DNA from: Bacteroidetes bacterium HGW-Bacteroidetes-8
GTDB lineage: Bacteria > Bacteroidota > Bacteroidia > Bacteroidales > UBA932
Assembly (NCBI GenBank): GCA_002840895.1
Contig: PHCZ01000006.1
Coordinates: forward strand, 238,938-302,937
Length of the DNA stretch: 64,000 bases
Direction: 5' to 3'
In this document: piece after piece, positions 59,382 through 64,000 of the stretch
Layout of the letters: each line of letters opens with the position of its first letter
Position numbering within the stretch: the first letter of the stretch is position 1
Notes under the pieces: generated by a model
What the model was told of the DNA's origin: nothing
The model's input: only the letters and a program-made list of their open reading frames with translations
Database searches by the model: none
Translations under genes and position numbers: made by a program

Positions 59382-61082
59382 ATGAAGATTAACTTTATTA
59401 CTATTTTAATAATTATGCTGTTTGTGGGAAGCCCTGCGATTACATCGTCGAATCTTAGGAGCATAGATACTGAAAATGGAGATGTACCGGTTCGAAATTT
59501 GGAAATTAAAGGGTTCCCCCAAGGTGCACAAGTAGTAGCGCTTGGAAATCTCTGCGGAAATACAAAAGATGAGCTGATACTTGGATGCGACTCAACACTG
59601 TATATCTGCACAATAATCAGGGATTCCGCTCTAGTCCTTTTTTCTCATAGTTTTGATAAGCCTGTACTCAAACTCTGCGCAGGAGATGCTAATAATGATG
59701 GGAAAAATGATCTGGTTCTGATAACAGGGTATACTCAATATAAAGATTCTGAGGTTAATGTATATATTGTAAAATATTCCAATGAAGTATCAGGGGTTAA
59801 TGGAGGTAAATGGAGTGTTTCTGAGATCTACACAAAGGAATCTGAACGACCGCAACCTCTTTATCTGGAGATTGCCGACATAGACAATGATTCTAAAAAT
59901 GAAGTTATTGCATCTTATTATGAATCTAAGTATATGGTTGAGACAGTTCTGATATCTTATTCATCAGGAAACTGGAGCAACAAAATTTTTCTTACCGAAA
60001 GAATGTCTACTGCATTTGATATAGGAAAATTCGATGAGAAGAATCTGTTTTTTGTTGGAAGAGTTTATGGGGACTCTATTGGTGACGAAGGGGATGCCTA
60101 TATCCTTGATGGCAAAGTAAAAACCGAGCTTAGTGTAAGAAGAGGTGTAAAATCCGCAATCAAAGTCGGTGATGGTGACAACAATGGAAAGAATGAAATT
60201 TATATAGGTGATGGTTGGCATCAAAATTACGGTAAAATTGCAAGGGGAAGGTTGGCTGTAATAAGAGAGGGTTTTACATACAAATTGATAGAAGATGTTA
60301 AAGGACAATCCAATATCGATCAGATAGAGATTGCTGACATAGACTGTGACGGGAAAAACGAAGTGCTTACCTCAGGAAGCAGGTTTTTCAGGATTTATAG
60401 TTATGCTGTTAATGGTGATTCTGTCGGACAATGGGGGGTATTCAAAGACCCTGTTTACAGTTCAGACACACTACTCAAACCGGATCAGTTTGCAATAGGC
60501 CACATAAATGAAGATAAAATACCTGATTTGGTTTTCGCAGGGAAACTCAACAGGCGCGACAGGGGTGTCCGTGTCTTTAATCTTAAAAGCCTCACATACA
60601 GCGATAGGCTAGATAAAGAGGTTGTCACAAAGGTTGTAAGTCCCGATTCTCTAATAAACAAAACCGCCCCTGAGTTGATAATGAACCGTTGGTGCAACGG
60701 GGTATTTCCCGGAATCAGAAAATCACCCGGTAAAGTGATTGTACTTGATTTCTGGGCAACCTGGTGCCAACCCTGCAAGAGGATGTTCCCCGCACTGAAA
60801 GAGCTTCAGGAGAAATACCGTAATAGAGGTCTGATTATTGCCGGAGTTACAAAGGTTGATGCAACCCAGAGTGTTGCTGCTATTGAGAAATATGTGAAAG
60901 AGGAGGATTTCAACTACCTGATGGGAATCTCAGAGGAGACCTTTAATGATCTGGCCTACGGTGTTGGAGCAATTCCGCATATGGTACTGATTGACAAAAA
61001 AGGAGTTGTAAGAAAATACATCGTGGGAGTTCACGATTCCAAAGATCTGGAAAAAGAGATATTGAAGCTGATAGAGGAGTAG
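59382..61082 (+). CDS. FG-GAP/VCBS propeller fused to a TlpA-like thioredoxin domain
   Basis: The 566-aa secreted protein (signal peptide about 1-20) has an N-terminal set of FG-GAP-type calcium-binding repeats, D102-A-N-N-D-G-K-N-D, DIDNDSKNEV, DGDNNGKNEI and DIDCDGKNEV, with a degenerate fifth (HINEDKIPDLVF). These span about 30-410 and imply a seven-bladed propeller. The C-terminal thioredoxin domain carries W-C462-Q-P-C465-K, cis-Pro GAIPHM and a TlpA-like fold. CQPC in place of CGPC may shift redox potential. The fusion is unusual. Co-transcription with susCD suggests a surface or periplasmic oxidoreductase that recognises its substrate through the propeller. Confidence 0.88.
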   Translation: MKINFITILIIMLFVGSPAITSSNLRSIDTENGDVPVRNLEIKGFPQGAQVVALGNLCGNTKDELILGCDSTLYICTIIRDSALVLFSHSFDKPVLKLCAGDANNDGKNDLVLITGYTQYKDSEVNVYIVKYSNEVSGVNGGKWSVSEIYTKESERPQPLYLEIADIDNDSKNEVIASYYESKYMVETVLISYSSGNWSNKIFLTERMSTAFDIGKFDEKNLFFVGRVYGDSIGDEGDAYILDGKVKTELSVRRGVKSAIKVGDGDNNGKNEIYIGDGWHQNYGKIARGRLAVIREGFTYKLIEDVKGQSNIDQIEIADIDCDGKNEVLTSGSRFFRIYSYAVNGDSVGQWGVFKDPVYSSDTLLKPDQFAIGHINEDKIPDLVFAGKLNRRDRGVRVFNLKSLTYSDRLDKEVVTKVVSPDSLINKTAPELIMNRWCNGVFPGIRKSPGKVIVLDFWATWCQPCKRMFPALKELQEKYRNRGLIIAGVTKVDATQSVAAIEKYVKEEDFNYLMGISEETFNDLAYGVGAIPHMVLIDKKGVVRKYIVGVHDSKDLEKEILKLIEE

Positions 61083-61137
61083 TTCTTAAAAAAAGTAATT
61101 GCCTGTCTTTCAATCTTATTCATAAGGAACTAATTAG

Positions 61138-61311
61138 AAGGTGGATTTCAAAAAGAGAGAGTTTCCACTTCTCTTTTATATAGATTTTGTAAAAGGTCTT
61201 GAGGGGATGAATAAAATGATAAGCCAAGGCACCGGACTTACACCGTAGCAAGTACACGCTATGGTAAAAAGTATTAAAGAGGGATACAATAAGATCAACA
61301 GTAAAAAGTAG
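61138..61311 (+). pseudogene. decayed gene 3' fragment carrying the right copy of the 28-bp direct repeat
   Basis: One frame reads KVDFKKREFPLLFYIDFVKG, LEGMNKMISQGTGLTP, a stop at 61246, then QVHAMVKSIKEGYNKINSKK and a terminal stop (61309). It has no start, so it is a remnant. The segment 61261-61288 is identical to 52493-52520. The family is not recognised. Confidence 0.55.
61261..61288 (+). repeat. 28-bp direct repeat, right copy
   Basis: Identical to 52493-52520, 8.77 kb away in the same orientation. It lies within the decayed gene fragment. Confidence 0.9.
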
Positions 61312-61333
61312 CTCTGAGTTTCAACAGGAGGCA

Positions 61334-61373
61334 TAATGACGAAATACAACTTGAACGAGAATTTTCGTCATTA
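61334..61373. repeat. 11-bp inverted repeat
   Basis: TAATGACGAAA (61334-61344) and TTTCGTCATTA (61363-61373) are perfect complements 18 nt apart. GGAGG just upstream plus ATG encode a 12-codon frame (MTKYNLNENFRH) that spans the hairpin, so this could be a relic leader or a terminator-like structure. Confidence 0.5.
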
Positions 61374-61514
61374 GCTTATTGCAAATTCTGACAAACCTGT
61401 AAAATTCTATAACCTGATTGTGATTATTTTTGTCGGTTACAGAGGATAATTATTTGGAAAGCTTGATAGTATTAGAAAATATTAGTAAAAATGGATTGAT
61501 TATAAACTTTTTAT

Positions 61515-61592
61515 TATTTTTGCAACGGAGAGATGCACCTTCGGGTCATCACTCCCTGCAACAGGAGTAGGCATTAAGTTTACTCCTGTTTT
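61515..61592 (+). ncRNA. candidate small structured RNA with own promoter and terminator
   Basis: A perfect -7 box TATTTTTG (61515-61522) is followed by a strong hairpin with a UUCG tetraloop (GGAG-GATG-ACC / GGT-CATC-CTCC, 61527-61555). A 10-bp terminator stem comes next, AACAGGAGTA (61560-61569) / TACTCCTGTT (61581-61590), with TTTTATT after it. The next gene is on the opposite strand, so the ~60-nt transcript would be stand-alone. Alternating GGAG/CTCC/GGAG/CTCC segments allow a competing fold. No known family is recognised. Confidence 0.5.
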
Positions 61593-61635
61593 ATTACCGA
61601 ATCACAGTCGTTATTCAATTTCTATTATAAGATTA

Positions 61636-62013
61636 CTAATCTATTACTTTGCCGAGTTTATATCTTATTTCTGCAGCAACATATTCGAACCCCTCGTACT
61701 CATAGACAATATCGTCTCCTTGTTCATCAGTGAGGATAATAATATCTTCGCCAAGTACTTCAACTAACATTGAGGGTCGCTTACCTTTATACTCACCAGT
61801 CAGGAATCGTATCTGATCATACTTTATAGGCACACATTCCACATCTGTAGCATCTGCGGGAACTTCTTTTATTTTCATTTTTTCCCCATTTACCTGGTAT
61901 TCAATGTATTTGCCTGATGTATTGGCTCGGATTTCCCGAACTTCTTCTTTTTTATTCCCTGATTTTATTTCATCAAAGAATGTTTGTTTAATTGATAATG
62001 TAAGTGTCTTCAT
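61636..62013 (-). CDS. ASCH-domain protein
   Basis: The 125-aa protein has the ASCH pattern: an N-terminal LSIKQTFFDEIKSGNKKEEVREIR with the conserved K-x-E-x-R cluster and a PUA-like beta-barrel (YDQIRFLTGEYKGKRPSMLVEV). The family binds nucleic acid, and phage or mobile-element members are common. It is a single gene beside degenerate CRISPR-like repeats. The function is unknown. Confidence 0.75.
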   Translation of the reverse strand: MKTLTLSIKQTFFDEIKSGNKKEEVREIRANTSGKYIEYQVNGEKMKIKEVPADATDVECVPIKYDQIRFLTGEYKGKRPSMLVEVLGEDIIILTDEQGDDIVYEYEGFEYVAAEIRYKLGKVID

Positions 62014-62098
62014 ATAATGTATTGTAACTTTTCATTCCAAAAAAGGGGATAATGTACTGGCTTAAAAGACTATTCAGATGTAAATATAAAAATTTTTC

Positions 62099-62197
62099 GT
62101 CTTAATCACGCACCCGTGCGGGGTGTTAGTCCAGACACTGTCTGGACAATGGGATTCTCTTTAATGCTTCAGTCCACGCATCCGCGCGGCATGCTCA
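62099..62197. CRISPR. two degenerate type I-C-like CRISPR repeats (array remnant)
   Basis: Copy 1 (about 62099-62129) contains ACGCACCCGTGCGGGGTG, and copy 2 (62166-62197) reads GCTTCAGTCCACGC-ATCCGCGCGG. Both resemble the reverse complement of the I-C repeat pattern (TTTCAATCCACGC-CCC-N5-GGG). The copies are 67 bp apart, which is repeat plus a ~36-nt spacer. The intervening DNA contains a perfect palindrome GTCCAGACA-C-TGTCTGGAC. The copies have diverged from each other, so the array is dead or the match is fortuitous. The cas genes downstream include Cas6, which I-C systems lack, so these repeats would belong to a different lost system. Confidence 0.35.
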
Positions 62198-62345
62198 AGT
62201 ATCCTCCACTTATATAGCTGTAACGCTCATAGAATCAAATTTGAATTGTTGTTTTCCTGGAAAATATTTAAAAGTTGAATTTACTATTTGAATTCAGGGG
62301 TGTAAACAAATTAATTGACATAAATTGTCAAAATATCACAGTAAT

Positions 62346-62367
62346 CTTGCAGGAACCTTGCAGGAAC
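62346..62367 (+). repeat. 11-bp tandem duplication
   Basis: CTTGCAGGAAC occurs twice back to back in the AT-rich gap 62198-62532. Nothing else recognisable is seen in this gap. Confidence 0.7.
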
Positions 62368-62532
62368 CCAATACCAGCAATGGAAAGCAGAAATGTGAAT
62401 AATATTTAATATATTTTGTTGACTGTTAAGGGTTTTTGTTATATCTTTAAAAAACAAAAAAAATGTCAAAATCAATTACCCGATTCTAAACATCCAAATT
62501 TATATTTTTAACTATTCAAACATATATATAAT

Positions 62533-63189
62533 ATGAGAATTCATTTAAAAATTAAAACAGCAAATACACTAATCCCATTTAACCACCAGCATTTGCTTAC
62601 TGGAACAATTCATAAATGGTTGGGTTGGAACAATGAACACGGAAATCTTTCACTGTATTCGTTTTCTCAACTTTCTGGTTGCTCAGTTACTGACAATGGA
62701 TTTACGTTTAAATCTGCAACATCTATGTTTTTCAGTTCTCACGACTCTATTTTAATAAAGACAATGATATCAGGAATTCAGAAAGATGCAGATATGTTTA
62801 ATGGTCTTACAGTAACAGATATAATTATGCAAGATGACCCCGATATGACATCCCGTAATCTATTTTATGTAGCCAGCCCAATCTTTATTAAAAGAAGAGT
62901 GGGAGAAAGGGATGATCATATAATATACAATGACTCTCGAGCAAATGGGTGCTTAAAAGAGACTCTTATATCCAAAATGGAAAAAATAGGACTGAATGAC
63001 GAATCATTAGTTATTATGTTTGATGACAAATATCCTAAAGCAGGAACTAAAATGATTGCCTATAAAGAAGTCGAAAACAGATGTAGCTGGTGTCCGGTTA
63101 TTATCGAAGGCAAGCCAGAAACAAAACTGTTTGCCTGGAATGTAGGACTTGGAAATTCAACAGGAATAGGATTTGGATCAATTAAATAA
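62533..63189 (+). CDS. cas6: CRISPR-associated endoribonuclease Cas6
   Basis: Cas6 cuts pre-crRNA within repeats. The 218-aa protein has the RAMP-fold start (MRIHLKIKTANTLIPFNHQHLLTGTIHKWL), with histidines that could be catalytic (H19/H21 and H28). The C-terminal Gly-rich loop GLGNSTGIGFGSIK is diagnostic of Cas6. It opens the cas operon; the next gene begins 6 nt after its stop. Type I-B or a type III-linked system is likely, and the repeats it would process are not in the window. Confidence 0.88.
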   Translation: MRIHLKIKTANTLIPFNHQHLLTGTIHKWLGWNNEHGNLSLYSFSQLSGCSVTDNGFTFKSATSMFFSSHDSILIKTMISGIQKDADMFNGLTVTDIIMQDDPDMTSRNLFYVASPIFIKRRVGERDDHIIYNDSRANGCLKETLISKMEKIGLNDESLVIMFDDKYPKAGTKMIAYKEVENRCSWCPVIIEGKPETKLFAWNVGLGNSTGIGFGSIK

Positions 63190-63195
63190 AATAGT

Positions 63196-63741
63196 ATGTA
63201 TTACATCGTAAAATTTTCTGGTCCTTTTGGGTTTATCAAGCCTTGGACCGCAGTGAGAGACGGAAAAACATTTAGCCAGCAATTTCTTACACCATCCATA
63301 GTTGAAGGAATAAGACAAAAATTGGAAGTCAGTTCCATTGTAAGGCATAAACTAAGATACAAATCAATCAGCATTCAACAAGAGCAAACCCAAACTAGAG
63401 GTTGGGCAAAGCAATCGCAATTAAAAATGATGGTTCGTAATCAATCTATCCTTGAGCGTGGTGTGATGATAAACCCGATTCTTTACTTGGCATTCGAGAA
63501 AGAAGAAGATGCTCATATTAGCGTAAAACAACACATTTGCCTATGTCGAAATGAAGACATACTCTTCCCCGATTCTGAGATTATTCAAATGGAAGAAGCT
63601 GCATTTGAAAATCTAACAGGATTTGAATTAAGGTTTGGACAAACTGAAAAGTCCTTTTTGGTAGGTTTTAACCGATTCAATGAGGCTAAACCAATGTATG
63701 GATGGTTAGAAATTTCGGGTAACCCGGTTAGTGGAATGTAA
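63196..63741 (+). CDS. Cas5-like RAMP protein
   Basis: The 181-aa protein lies between cas6 and the cas3 HD gene. Its start MYYIVKFSGPFGFIKPWTAV followed by TFSQQFLTPSIVEGIRQKLEV resembles the beginning of Cas5 proteins, where a conserved proline-containing segment precedes a helix. The C-terminal half (GFNRFNEAKPMYGWLEI) is not diagnostic. In the effector complex Cas5 would cap the crRNA 5' handle. The protein is shorter than most Cas5 (about 200-250 aa). Its stop overlaps the next start as TAATG. Confidence 0.55.
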   Translation: MYYIVKFSGPFGFIKPWTAVRDGKTFSQQFLTPSIVEGIRQKLEVSSIVRHKLRYKSISIQQEQTQTRGWAKQSQLKMMVRNQSILERGVMINPILYLAFEKEEDAHISVKQHICLCRNEDILFPDSEIIQMEEAAFENLTGFELRFGQTEKSFLVGFNRFNEAKPMYGWLEISGNPVSGM

Positions 63742-64000
63742 TGAAAAACCTTAACCACATATTAGCGAAAGGAGAAGAACACGGCCAAGTCACATTGGTC
63801 CAACATTTAACGGAAGTCTCTTTACTTGCCGAAAAAGTTGCACAATATCTTGGGTTAGATACATCGATAGCTAGAAAAGGAGCTATTCTTCACGACATTG
63901 GCAAAACGAGTTCTCTTTTTCAAAAAACATTGACAAAGAGCTTTCAACGACCTCCCGGATTTTTATTTCGACACGAACTGGCTTCATTGTTTTTTATTTC
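63741..64000 (+). CDS. cas3: Cas3 HD nuclease domain (partial, runs off window)
   Basis: 86 codons are visible from ATG 63741, which overlaps the preceding stop by one base. The HD signature is clear: VQHLTEVSLLAEKVAQYL, then GAILHDIGKTSSLFQ and FRHELASLFF, matching the metal-binding HD and RHE motifs of Cas3''. Cas3 degrades DNA unwound by Cascade, so the locus is type I. Whether the helicase is fused downstream cannot be seen. Confidence 0.88.
   Translation, partial: MKNLNHILAKGEEHGQVTLVQHLTEVSLLAEKVAQYLGLDTSIARKGAILHDIGKTSSLFQKTLTKSFQRPPGFLFRHELASLFFI

Noticed and set aside
62131-62165. GTCCAGACACTGTCTGGAC palindrome as a site-specific recombination site
   Set aside because: No integrase gene or second copy is visible; it is mentioned only as part of the putative spacer.
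1-64000. tRNA or rRNA genes, and complete insertion sequences with transposases
   Set aside because: None recognised on either strand by eye. A tRNAscan-SE or ISfinder run would be decisive.

Overview
The window looks like a chromosome segment of a Bacteroidota species, most likely order Bacteroidales and probably host-associated. Support comes from three SusC/SusD pairs, two ECF sigma/FecR regulatory pairs, Bacteroidetes-type lipoprotein signals, several TAnnTTTG -7 boxes and a scarcity of Shine-Dalgarno sites. Genus cannot be assigned. No rRNA or tRNA gene was recognised.

Region 1 (1-13.98 kb) is a mosaic of single genes: a 75-bp tandem repeat array, a secreted metallophosphoesterase/PQQ-propeller fusion, prmC, a TrpB-like enzyme behind a trp attenuator with a Trp-Trp-Trp leader peptide, a beta-propeller lipoprotein, an EamA transporter, radA, a serine beta-lactamase-like hydrolase and an AbgT transporter. 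Several of these proteins carry in-frame tandem repeat insertions at domain boundaries. About 120-bp stem-loop elements sit at gene 3' ends (4634-4757, 6309-6444, 12167-12301, 34668-34788).

Region 2 (13.98-33.8 kb) is one tightly packed 14-gene minus-strand polysaccharide utilisation locus, divergent from a XylR/AraC-type regulator. Order of transcription: SusC, SusD, FAS1 lipoprotein, heparinase II/III-like lyase, GH20, sugar MFS, NagA, NagB, GH20, GH18-like unknown, SASA esterase, KDG kinase, SDR, UxuA. HexNAc would be routed to fructose-6-phosphate and uronate to KDPG. The absence of sulfatase, GH88 and KduI suggests an unsulfated uronate/beta-HexNAc polymer such as hyaluronan (inference).

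Region 3 (33.8-50 kb) holds a periplasmic C26 amidohydrolase, a membrane protein, an ECF sigma factor, CutC, a large transglutaminase-domain protein, and a FecR-SusC-SusD-DUF4843-PKD-TlpA operon.

Region 4 (50-62.5 kb) begins with gene remnants. A Fic protein with an AbiEi-like N-terminus follows, preceded by six helically phased T-tract repeats. Next is a second sigma-FecR-SusC-SusD operon ending in an unusual FG-GAP/thioredoxin fusion. This operon is flanked by a 28-bp direct repeat belonging to a decayed gene. A candidate small structured RNA, an ASCH protein and two degenerate type I-C-like CRISPR repeats follow.

Region 5 (62.5-64 kb) is the start of a CRISPR-Cas operon (Cas6, Cas5-like, Cas3 HD) that runs off the window.
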